A DNA stretch of 64,000 nt from positions 62,001 to 126,000 of the forward strand of contig JAXLXW010000013.1 in the NCBI GenBank assembly GCA_046327755.1, written 5' to 3'. Under the pieces are notes generated by a model, which did no database searches, was not told where the DNA came from, and saw only the letters and a program-made list of their open reading frames with translations. This document shows, piece after piece, positions 42,646 to 49,714 of this stretch; position 1 is the first letter of the stretch; each line of letters starts with the position of its first letter. Position numbers and translations under genes: made by a program. This stretch comes from SCN-70-22 sp046327755. Lineage in GTDB: Bacteria > Gemmatimonadota > Gemmatimonadetes > Gemmatimonadales > Gemmatimonadaceae.

Positions 42646-43218
42646 CTATCCGCTGACCGTCGTCCCTCCGCGGCGCACGTCGTAGCGCAGCTCGACCATC
42701 CCCTCGCCCATCGGGCTCACTTCCGTCAGGCGCAAGATGGGGCTCAGGATGCGACGCGGGAGGAGCGGCTTGCCGCTGCCCAGGGTGACGGAGCCGAGCT
42801 GGATGATGAGTTGGTCGAGGAGTCCGGCGTCGTGGAACTGTCCCACCAGTTCGCCGCCGCCCACGATCCAGAGGTTGCGGTCGCCCGCGGCGGCACGCAT
42901 CGCGTCGTGTACCGGGCGCACGTCCCCCTGCACGAAGCGCACGTCGCTCCCGGCGGGGGAGGGGAGGGCGCGGTGGGTGAAGACCCACGCGGGGATCTGA
43001 TACGGCCATGCCCCTTCGTTGCCGCTGCCGAGTCGAACGATGTGCTGCAGTAACCACTCATAGGTCGAGGCCCCCATCGCCAGCGCCCCGACTTCGGCGA
43101 AGAAGGCGGGGTAGGAGGTCTTCTCGAGGTCGGCGAGCGGGAAGAGCCAGTCGAGCGAGTGATCGTCGGTGGCGATGAAGCCGTCGAGCGTGGCGGCGGT
43201 AAAGTATTGGGTGCGCAT
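42646..43218 (-). CDS. Dihydrofolate-reductase-like (RibD C-terminal) protein
   Basis: The 190-residue protein begins TQYFTAATLDGFIATDDHSL followed by DWL, a strong match to the DHFR-like/RibD C-terminal reductase fold. It continues with ALAMGASTYEWLLQH, VFTHRALP, LWIVGGGELVGQFHDAGLLD (NADPH-binding glycine loop) and LIIQLGSVTLGSGKPL. Family members reduce pterin- or flavin-precursor-like substrates with NADPH, but the specific reaction is unknown for most. Start ATG 43218 gives a complete fold. The next gene upstream is divergent (ArsR), with the regulatory gap 43219-43370 between them. Confidence 0.9.
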   Translation of the reverse strand: MRTQYFTAATLDGFIATDDHSLDWLFPLADLEKTSYPAFFAEVGALAMGASTYEWLLQHIVRLGSGNEGAWPYQIPAWVFTHRALPSPAGSDVRFVQGDVRPVHDAMRAAAGDRNLWIVGGGELVGQFHDAGLLDQLIIQLGSVTLGSGKPLLPRRILSPILRLTEVSPMGEGMVELRYDVRRGGTTVSG

Positions 43219-43327
43219 GGGAGGGGGAGTCGGAGGACGTGGCGTGTGATGAGGCGACGTGCTCGGCGCAGGCCACGCACGCTATGCGCGTGTGCGTCGA
43301 GATGCGAGCGGGCGGAAGCGCGAGTGA

Positions 43328-43364
43328 ATATGCCTTGACAGGCATATGACACGCGGCGCATATT
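43328..43364 (+). promoter_or_regulatory. Promoter with palindromic operator of the arsR-like gene
   Basis: ATATGCC (43328-43334) and GGCATAT (43341-43347) form a 7-bp inverted repeat that flanks exactly a TTGACA -35 box (43335-43340). CATATT at 43359-43364 is an 18-base-spaced -10 candidate. Since the ATG is at 43371, transcription would begin at or next to the start codon (leaderless). An ArsR-type dimer binding this palindrome would block the promoter, giving autorepression. Confidence 0.6.
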
Positions 43365-43370
43365 CGCGCC

Positions 43371-43673
43371 ATGCCGATCTTCGAGATCCTCGCCGATCCC
43401 ACGCGACGCCGCGTCCTCGATCTCCTCCTGGAAGAGGAGCACACCGTCAACGAACTCGTCGACGCGCTGGGGATGAACCAGCCCGCGGTCTCGAAACAGC
43501 TCCGCATCCTGCGCGACGCGGGGCTCGTCGAATCGCGCATCGACGCGCAGCGGCGCGTCTACACGCTCTCCCCGGCGCCGCTGGCCGAGGCCGATGCGTG
43601 GCTCACTCCGTACCGCCGCTTCTGGCGGGGCCGGCTGGCCTCGCTGCAACGGCATCTCGCCAGCGACAGCTGA
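43371..43673 (+). CDS. ArsR-family transcriptional regulator
   Basis: The 100-residue protein is a winged-helix ArsR-type repressor: MPIFEILADPTRRRVLDLLL, EEEHTVNELVDALGMNQPAV, SKQLRILRDAGLVESR and the beta wing VYTLSP. The C-terminal PYRRFWRGRLASLQRHL is typical of the ArsR proteins paired with SRPBCC genes. No Cys pair for metal sensing is present, so it is not a classic arsenic or zinc sensor. The following SRPBCC-domain gene starts 18 bases after its stop and is probably co-transcribed. A palindrome overlaps its promoter. Confidence 0.93.
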   Translation: MPIFEILADPTRRRVLDLLLEEEHTVNELVDALGMNQPAVSKQLRILRDAGLVESRIDAQRRVYTLSPAPLAEADAWLTPYRRFWRGRLASLQRHLASDS

Positions 43674-43691
43674 CCCCTGGAGAACCCCCTC

Positions 43692-44192
43692 ATGTCCACC
43701 GCCCCCGTCCCGCCCGCCACGCCTGCGCCGCCAGTCGGCGACCGCATCGAGGAAGTGGCGACGTACCACGCGCCGCGCTCGCGCGTCTGGCGCGCCCTCA
43801 TCGACCCTAACGAGTTGGGGGCGTGGTTCGGCGTGAACCTCGCCGGCGTCACCATCGCCCCCGGCGCACACCTGCGGCGCAACTTCACGATCCCCGGGCA
43901 CGAGCGTGCGGTCTTCGACGTGATCATCGAGACCGTCGAACCCGAGGTGTGCTTCTCCTGGCGCTGGCATCCGCACGCCATCGATCCGGACATGGACTAC
44001 TCATCTGAGCAGCGCACGCTCGTCGAGTTCACGCTGGAGGACACGCCGAGCGGCGGCACGCGCGTGCGCGTCGTCGAGACGGGCTTCGATGCGGTGCCGG
44101 AAGCACGGCGCGAGCGCGCATTCCGCGGCAACTCCGGCGGGTGGCGATCGCAGATGCAGGAGCGGTTGGCGGGGTACCTGACCGCACGCTGA
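43692..44192 (+). CDS. SRPBCC/AHSA1-domain protein
   Basis: ATG 43692 gives 166 residues. After a short Pro/Ala-rich N terminus the SRPBCC fold begins: DRIEEVATYHAPRSRVWRAL, IDPNELGAWFG, then strands VTIAPGAHLRRNFT, VFDVIIETVEPEVCFSWRWH and TLVEFTLEDTPSGGTRVRVV, and the C-terminal helix RAFRGNSGGWRSQMQERLAG. Such proteins bind hydrophobic ligands or act as Hsp90-activator-like domains. ArsR-SRPBCC operons are common; the regulator upstream probably controls this gene. The function is not known. Confidence 0.9.
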   Translation: MSTAPVPPATPAPPVGDRIEEVATYHAPRSRVWRALIDPNELGAWFGVNLAGVTIAPGAHLRRNFTIPGHERAVFDVIIETVEPEVCFSWRWHPHAIDPDMDYSSEQRTLVEFTLEDTPSGGTRVRVVETGFDAVPEARRERAFRGNSGGWRSQMQERLAGYLTAR

Positions 44193-44269
44193 TCGGTCGA
44201 CGGTGCCGCGGCGGGAGACGATGCGCGTGCATCGCCTCCCGCCGATCGCGCGTGTCGCGCGTACGATTT

Positions 44270-45001
44270 GCACGGTCGTTCGTGTGTACCGCGCAGTCGT
44301 TCGTTAGCCTTGCACGGTTGTTCGTCAGGGTTGCGCTGTCGTTGGTTTGCGCTGCGCTGTCGTTCGTCCGGACTGCGCGGTCGTCGGTTCACGCTGCGCG
44401 GTCGTTCGTCCCCACTGTGCAGTCGTCGGTGCGCACTGCGCGGTCGTTGGTTCGCGCTGCGCCGTCGTTCGTGCGGACTGCGCGGTCGTTGGTTCGCGCT
44501 GCGCCGTCGTCGTGCGGACCGCGCGGTCGTGGTTCGCGCTGCGCCGTCGTTCGTGCAGACTGCGCGGTCGTTGGTTCGCACTGCGCGGTCGTTGGTCCGG
44601 ACTGCGCGGTCGTTGGTTCGCACTGCGCGGTCGTTGGTCCGGACTGCGCGGTCGTTGGTTCGCACTGCGCGGTCGTTGGTCGCACTGCGCGGTCGTTGGT
44701 TCGCACTGCGCGGTCGTTGGTTCGGACTGCGCGGTCGTCGGTTCGCACTGCGCCGTCGTTGGTCCGGACTGCGCAGCCGTTGGTTCGCACTGCGCAGCCG
44801 CTGGTTCGCACTGCTCAGCCGTCGGCTCGCACTGCGCAGCCGTTGGCTCGCACTGCGCAGCCGTTGGTTCGCACTGCGCAGCCGTTGGCTCGCACTGCGC
44901 AGTCGTTCGTACGTGCTGCGCAGTCGTCGGAGCGCACTGCGCAACGGTCCGTCGGAACTGCGCAGTCGTCCGTTGGCGGTGCGCGGGCGCTCGTTAGGCG
45001 T
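44270..45001. repeat. Minisatellite: about 35 tandem 21-bp units
   Basis: I read 35 consecutive units in the 1067-base gap between the SRPBCC and CPBP genes. The unit starts GCGCGGTCGTTGG and ends TTCGCACT or TCCGGACT, variable mostly at three positions. Central units (44562-44708) are nearly identical and alternate in a 42-bp higher-order pattern, while outer units (44270-44437 and 44897-45001) diverge, as expected for evolution by slippage or unequal exchange. Three units are 20 bases long (starting at 44501, 44521 and 44667), so an encoded heptad repeat would change frame inside the array. No unique spacers separate the units. All six frames stay open across much of it. I regard it as non-coding; no function can be read. 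Confidence 0.9.
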
Positions 45002-45259
45002 TGCGCGCCGCCCCGCGAGCATCTTTCGCGCCCGCTACGAGGGGCGCAGTGCAGGTCGGCGGACGCGCGCGCCATCGCGGCGATCGGGCCGGTCACGGAT
45101 AGACCCGGGGCGTGATCCGACGGTCACAACGAGGGAGGCGTCGGCGCAAGTGAATGTTCCAGCCTCACTTGCGACGCGGCGGTCGATATCCGACGCGCCC
45201 TCGCGCGAACGGTGCGCCGGACGCTGAAACGCGCCGAGTCCCCGCACGTACATTCCAGC

Positions 45260-46063
45260 ATGGCCGCCGCCTCGCCCCTCGCCGCCCCTAACGCCACGCT
45301 CCCCGCCAAGCGACGGGGCTACTGGCACGACTCCCGCTCGCCGCGCTACTCGCTCACCTTCGCCCTCCCGCTCCTCGTCCTCTACGAGCTCATGGCGGCG
45401 GGACTTTCGGAGGGGTCGAACGGCGTTCGCAACGGCGCGGATGTCCTCCTCAAGTCGGCCTTCCAGGCGGTGCTGGGCTCCCGCGGGCAGCCGGTCTTCG
45501 GCGCGCTCCTGGTGGGGACGATGCTGGTCTTCATCATCCGCGACCTGCGCCGCGCGTCCGGCGGCCTCAAGGGCTCGACCTTCGTGGCGATGCTCGCCGA
45601 GTCGGTGGCGCTGGCCGGGGTGTTCGGGACTGTCGTGGGGCTGCTGACGGCGCAGGTGGTCGGGGCGGTCGCGGGCGCGGGGGGAGCGGGCGGGACCGGG
45701 CTCGCGATGGGAGGGCTCGACGGGGTGGGCTGGCCGACGGCACTCATGGTCTCGTTAGGGGCCGGTCTCTACGAGGAGCTCCTCTTCCGCGTGATCCTCG
45801 TCTCGGTCCTCCTCTGGTCGGCCAAGAAACTCTTCGGCTGGGGGCCGGTGGCGTCGGGGATCTTCGCGACGCTGACCGCAGCGCTCATCTTCTCGGCCTT
45901 CCACTACGTCGGGCCGTACGGCGACCGGCTGGAACTCGCGTCGTTCACCTTCCGGGCGATCGCGGGGGTGGCGTTCAGCGCGCTGTACATCGTGCGCGGC
46001 TTCGGGATCACGGCGTGGACGCATGCGTTGTATGACGTGATGCTGTTGGTGACGCGGGGGTAA
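45260..46063 (+). CDS. CPBP-family intramembrane metalloprotease
   Basis: ATG 45260 gives 267 residues with about seven hydrophobic segments. The CPBP (Abi/Rce1-like) motifs are visible: the Glu pair in LYEELLFRVILVSVLLW, a membrane His in LIFSAFHYVGPYGD and the C-terminal HALYDVMLL. Such proteases cleave prenylated or membrane substrates and in bacteria are linked to bacteriocin immunity and stress signalling. The N-terminal part (residues 1-30) is cytoplasmic and Ala/Pro-rich. The upstream minisatellite ends 260 bases earlier; a hairpin element follows the stop by about 65 bases. Confidence 0.88.
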   Translation: MAAASPLAAPNATLPAKRRGYWHDSRSPRYSLTFALPLLVLYELMAAGLSEGSNGVRNGADVLLKSAFQAVLGSRGQPVFGALLVGTMLVFIIRDLRRASGGLKGSTFVAMLAESVALAGVFGTVVGLLTAQVVGAVAGAGGAGGTGLAMGGLDGVGWPTALMVSLGAGLYEELLFRVILVSVLLWSAKKLFGWGPVASGIFATLTAALIFSAFHYVGPYGDRLELASFTFRAIAGVAFSALYIVRGFGITAWTHALYDVMLLVTRG

Positions 46064-46127
46064 GTCGCGGGGGCGGCGAGCGCTACGCCCCGCGTCGCGT
46101 CGATGCCAACGGGAGCCAAGGGCGGGC

Positions 46128-46192
46128 TCACACGAAGGCACGAAGGCACGAAAGGGGGTACTTGGGCTTTGTGCCTTCGTGGCTTCGTGAGA
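46128..46192. repeat. Intergenic hairpin element 3 (CACGAAGG units)
   Basis: Left arm 46128-46154 (TCACACGAAGG, CACGAAGG, CACGAAAG) pairs with right arm 46167-46192 (CTTTGTGCC, TTCGTGG, CTTCGTGAGA). Both arms repeat an 8-9-base word. It lies downstream of the CPBP gene and before the M28 gene on the same strand. Confidence 0.85.
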
Positions 46193-46335
46193 GATGCACT
46201 CGGCGAGGCCGGCGCCTTCGCCGCCGCTCGGGAGACTCGCGGCGCAGGTGCGCCGCCCGCATTGCGCCCCACGCCTCTCCCCGCGAGGTTCCGGGGAGCG
46301 CCTCACGACGCGGCGCTCGCACTCATTCCCCACAC

Positions 46336-47448
46336 ATGACCCGATTCCCCGCTCGCGCCTCCTTCGCGCGTCGTTCGACCGTGGTGGCCACTGCGGCCGC
46401 CATCTTCCTGGCCGCCTGTTCCCGCACGGCGGCTGTCACAAACGGGGGCGCGACGCCGTTCCGGTCGGCGACGGTCGACTCGGCGTACGTCCTCTCGCTC
46501 CTCTCCACGCTTGCCCATGACTCGATGGCGGGGCGGATGACGGGGTCGCCGGGGAGTGCGCGCGCGGCGCGCTTCATCGGCGAGCAGATGCAACGCATCG
46601 GGCTCTCGTCGGCGGGCGACTCGGGGTTCTTCCAGCGCGTCCCGATGTACCAGGTGCAACGGTCGATGGGGAACCAGACGCGCACGATCCCGGCGCTCGC
46701 CGCATCGTTCGCGGCGCTCGACACGATCCCGGCGGCGAAGCGGCTGACGGGGGTGAACGTGGTGGGGATCATGCGCGGCAGCGACCCGGCGCTCGCCGGC
46801 GAGGCGATCCTCGTCGATGCGCACTACGATCACCTGGGGACGGGGCCGGCGGTCGATGGCGACTCGGTCTTCAACGGGGCCGATGACGACGCCTCGGGGA
46901 CGGTGGCGGTGCTGGAGATCGCGCGCGTGTTGGCGGCCGGGCCGCGCCCCAAGCGGACGATCGTCTTCGCCGCGACCACGGGGGAGGAAGTCGGCTTGTT
47001 AGGCACACGCTGGTACATCCAGCACCCGGCGCACCCGCTGGACAAGACGGTCGCCAACCTGGAGATCGAGATGATCGGGCGCCCCGACTCGCTCGCCGGC
47101 GGGCGAGGGAAGGGGTGGCTCACCGGCTACGAACGGTCGACGATGGGGGAGGCGCTCGCCGCGGCGGGGATCCCGCTCGTCGCCGACAAGCGCCCCGAGC
47201 AGAACTTCTTCATGCGGAGCGACAACATCGCCTTTGCGCGACTCGGCATCCCGGCGCACACGCTGTCGTCGTTCAACCTGCATACCGACTATCACAAGCG
47301 GAGCGACGACGTGTCGCACGCCGATGCGGGGCACATGGCGCAGGTGATCGATGCCGCCGCCCGCGCGGTGCGCCTCCTGGCCGACGGTCCCAAGCCGACG
47401 TGGAAGCCGGGCGGGCAACCGGGGCCGGCGCAGCCGCGGCGGCCGTAG
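46336..47448 (+). CDS. M28-family zinc metallopeptidase (lipoprotein)
   Basis: ATG 46336 gives 370 residues. RSTVVATAAAIFLAAC is a lipoprotein signal with lipobox LAAC. The M28 core follows with its ligands: His/Asp in LVDAHYDHLGTG, Asp in NGADDDASGTVAVLEIARVL, the catalytic Glu pair in FAATTGEEVGLLG, Glu/Asp in NLEIEMIGRPDS and His in SFNLHTDYHKRSDDVSH. These enzymes are co-catalytic di-zinc aminopeptidases. With the S9 peptidase and SusCD genes it fits a peptide-feeding lifestyle. The tail from residue 355 is Pro/Gly-rich. The following gene begins 95 bases downstream. Confidence 0.92.
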   Translation: MTRFPARASFARRSTVVATAAAIFLAACSRTAAVTNGGATPFRSATVDSAYVLSLLSTLAHDSMAGRMTGSPGSARAARFIGEQMQRIGLSSAGDSGFFQRVPMYQVQRSMGNQTRTIPALAASFAALDTIPAAKRLTGVNVVGIMRGSDPALAGEAILVDAHYDHLGTGPAVDGDSVFNGADDDASGTVAVLEIARVLAAGPRPKRTIVFAATTGEEVGLLGTRWYIQHPAHPLDKTVANLEIEMIGRPDSLAGGRGKGWLTGYERSTMGEALAAAGIPLVADKRPEQNFFMRSDNIAFARLGIPAHTLSSFNLHTDYHKRSDDVSHADAGHMAQVIDAAARAVRLLADGPKPTWKPGGQPGPAQPRRP

Positions 47449-47542
47449 CCGCGGGCACCGCCCGTTCGACGCCGCGTTGCGGCTGCCGGATACCCTGACG
47501 TTCCCCGACCCTCGACGATCCCTGACGCCGACCCGGAGCGCC

Positions 47543-48661
47543 ATGCACAAGGAAACCATCGCCGTCCACGCCGGCCACACCCCCGATCCCGCGACGGGGG
47601 CGATCGCCGAAGCGTTGCACCTGTCGACGACCTTCCTGCGGGAGCCGGACGGGTCGTTCACCTCGGGCTACATCTATTCGCGTGAGCGGAGCCCCAACCG
47701 GTCGGCGCTGGAAGCGGCGCTCGCCGCGGTCGACGGGGCGGCCGATGCCGCCGCCTTCTCATCAGGCCAGGCGGCGGTGGCCGCGGTCTTCCAGTCGCTT
47801 GACCCGGGGGACCACGTCATCATCCCCAACGCGACCTACTACGGGACCAAGAAGCTCCTCAAGGACATCTTCGGGCGTTGGGGGTTGGAGTACTCGATCG
47901 TCGATACGACCGACCTGGCCAACGTGCGCGACGCGATGCGCGCGAACACGAAGCTGGTCTGGATCGAGACGCCGTCCAACCCCACGCTCTCGGTGACGGA
48001 CATCGCCGGGTGCGCCGAGATCGCCCACAAGGCAGGGGCGCATCTCGCGGTCGACAACACCTGGGGGACTTCTGTCGGCCAGCCGACGATCCCGTTAGGC
48101 GCCGACCTGGTCATGTACTCCACGACCAAGTACCACGGCGGGCACTCCGACGTCCTGAGCGGGGCGCTGGTGAGCGCCAAGCGCGACGCGCTGTGGGAGC
48201 GCATCCGCACGGTGCAGTCGACGGTGGGATCCGTCCCCTCGCCGTTCGACTGCTGGCTGGTGCACCGCGGGATCGCCTCGCTCCCCTGCCGCGTGCGGCA
48301 GCACACCGCCAACGCCGAGCGCGTCGCCGCCTTCCTGGCGACGCACCGCAAGGTCGAGGTCACGCACTACCCCGGGCTCCCCACGCACCCCGGCCACGCG
48401 GTCGCGGTGCGGCAGATGCAGCTGTTCGGCGGGATGGTCTCGTTCCAGCCGGTCGGGAGCGCCGCCGACGCCCTCGCCCTCACGGGTCGCCTCAAGCTCT
48501 TCACCCGCGCCACGTCGTTAGGTGGGGTGGAGTCGCTGGTGGAGCACCGCAAGTCGATCGAGGGCCCCGACTCGCCGACCCCCGACAACCTGTTGCGCCT
48601 GTCGGTCGGGCTCGAGCACGCCGACGACCTGATCGAGGACCTCCGGCAGGCACTGGGGTAG
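47543..48661 (+). CDS. Cystathionine gamma-synthase/lyase-type PLP enzyme
   Basis: ATG 47543 gives 372 residues and the complete Cys/Met-metabolism PLP fold: ETIAVHAGHTPDPATGAIAE, YIYSRERSPNRSALEAALAA, FSSGQAAVAAVFQSLDPGDH, DLVMYSTTKYHGGHSDVLSG (the PLP-binding Lys), and GGVESLVEHRKSIEG near the C terminus. These enzymes make or break cystathionine in methionine/cysteine metabolism; synthase, gamma-lyase and methionine gamma-lyase cannot be told apart here. It is in the same orientation as the M28 gene but the two have no functional link that I can see. Confidence 0.92.
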   Translation: MHKETIAVHAGHTPDPATGAIAEALHLSTTFLREPDGSFTSGYIYSRERSPNRSALEAALAAVDGAADAAAFSSGQAAVAAVFQSLDPGDHVIIPNATYYGTKKLLKDIFGRWGLEYSIVDTTDLANVRDAMRANTKLVWIETPSNPTLSVTDIAGCAEIAHKAGAHLAVDNTWGTSVGQPTIPLGADLVMYSTTKYHGGHSDVLSGALVSAKRDALWERIRTVQSTVGSVPSPFDCWLVHRGIASLPCRVRQHTANAERVAAFLATHRKVEVTHYPGLPTHPGHAVAVRQMQLFGGMVSFQPVGSAADALALTGRLKLFTRATSLGGVESLVEHRKSIEGPDSPTPDNLLRLSVGLEHADDLIEDLRQALG

Positions 48662-48760
48662 GAGGATGCGCCCGTGTCGGCGCTCGCCACCGTCACCCCG
48701 TCACGGCATGAGCCGTCCCCTCGCCCCACTCCGCGTGTAGGGTAGAGCGACCCAACTGTC

Positions 48761-48800
48761 CTCGTCTTCTCGTCCTCTCGTCCTCTCGTCCTCTGCTCCC
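48761..48800 (+). repeat. CTCGTCTTCTCGTCCTCTCG tract before the SIMPL gene
   Basis: Five CTCGTC[CT]T-type 8-9-base words run almost up to the ATG at 48802. It is the reverse complement of the GAAGACGAG tracts near 11.8, 49.5 and 56.4 kb. It includes the normal place of a ribosome-binding site, so the start of the downstream gene may be weakly translated or differently initiated. Confidence 0.7.
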
Positions 48801-48801
48801 C

Positions 48802-49536
48802 ATGGATGACCGCCGCTCCCAACACCTGTACGGCCTCGGCGTCGTTGCCGTCGCCCTCCTGCTCGGCCTCTTCTTCGTCTCCGGCGCGCTGAAGGACATC
48901 CGCAAGGGGAACGAGGAGGTCACGGTCACCGGCTCGGCCCGGCGACCGATCCGCTCGGATTTCGTCGTCTGGCGCTTCACGGTGAGCGTGCAGTCGTCGT
49001 CGATGGTGTCTGCCTCGCAGGAGCTGTCGCGCGGGACCGATCGCGTGCGCGCCTTCCTCAAGGAGCAGGGAGTCGCCGACTCGCTCCTCACGGTGAAGCC
49101 CGTGGAGGCGAGCGGGGTCTCCGAGACGCTCCCCGACGGGCGCGAGACCGGACGCGTGATCGCGACGCGGCTTTCCCAGGCGTTCGAGATCCGGAGCTAC
49201 GACGTGGATGGGGTCACCAAGGTCTCACAGCAGGCGAGCACGCTGATCGCCGAGGGGGTCCCGTTGCAGCCGTCGGCGCCCGAGTACCTCTACACCAAGC
49301 TCGGCGACATCCGCGCCGGCCTCCTCGAGGACGCCACCCGCGATGCGAAGCAGCGCGCCGAGGCGATCGCCAAGAGCACCGATCGCCGCGTGGGGGCCGT
49401 GCGCGATGCGCGCATGGGCGTCTTCCAGATCACGCCGCGCTTCTCGACCGAGATCTCGGACTACGGCGTGAGCGACGTCTCGAGCATCGAGAAGGACGTG
49501 ACCGCGGTGGTCCGCGCCACGTTCCAACTCAAGTAG
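48802..49536 (+). CDS. SIMPL-domain protein (DUF541)
   Basis: ATG 48802 gives 244 residues. An N-terminal membrane anchor (LYGLGVVAVALLLGLFFV) is followed by the SIMPL domain: EEVTVTGSARRPIRSDFVVW, RFTVSV, and the repeated strands up to VTAVVRATFQLK. SIMPL proteins lie in the periplasm or on the membrane and have poorly known roles in stress resistance (YggE type). It has no true signal-peptidase site, so it is probably anchored to the inner membrane. The gene ends 15 bases before a GAAGACGGG-type tract and hairpin element 4. Confidence 0.9.
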   Translation: MDDRRSQHLYGLGVVAVALLLGLFFVSGALKDIRKGNEEVTVTGSARRPIRSDFVVWRFTVSVQSSSMVSASQELSRGTDRVRAFLKEQGVADSLLTVKPVEASGVSETLPDGRETGRVIATRLSQAFEIRSYDVDGVTKVSQQASTLIAEGVPLQPSAPEYLYTKLGDIRAGLLEDATRDAKQRAEAIAKSTDRRVGAVRDARMGVFQITPRFSTEISDYGVSDVSSIEKDVTAVVRATFQLK

Positions 49537-49539
49537 GGC

Positions 49540-49711
49540 AGAAGACGGGAAGACGAGGGAGTTCCCAAGAGCGCGACACGGAGGCTCACAGAGGAATCAC
49601 GGAGGTGCACGGAGGAGATCGGCGCGACGCCGCATGCCTCAGTGTACCTCTGTGCTGCCTCCGTGAACCTCTGTGTGCTGCTTTTGTTTTCTAACTACCT
49701 CGTCTTCTCGC
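49540..49711. repeat. Intergenic composite hairpin element 4
   Basis: Outer parts are GAAGACGGGAAGACGAG (49540-49556) and CTCGTCTTCTCG (about 49699-49710), inverted copies. Inside are arms made of ACGGAGG words: left 49576-49616 (ACACGGAGGCTCAC, GAGGAATCACGGAGG...) and right 49635-49679 (ACCTCTGTG, CCTCCGTGAACCTCTGTG). The element fills the whole gap between the SIMPL gene and the convergent kinase gene. Confidence 0.8.
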
Positions 49712-49714
49712 GCT

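Noticed and set aside
44270..45001. Possible CRISPR array.
   Set aside because: Units are directly adjacent without unique spacers and there is no cas gene in the window.
43997..45227. Long ORFs of Arg/Ser/Val/Thr heptads on both strands in the 44-45 kb region, which look like repetitive surface proteins.
   Set aside because: They come from a 21-bp tandem array without stops in any frame; three 20-base units shift the register, and no start, signal peptide or ribosome site is convincing.
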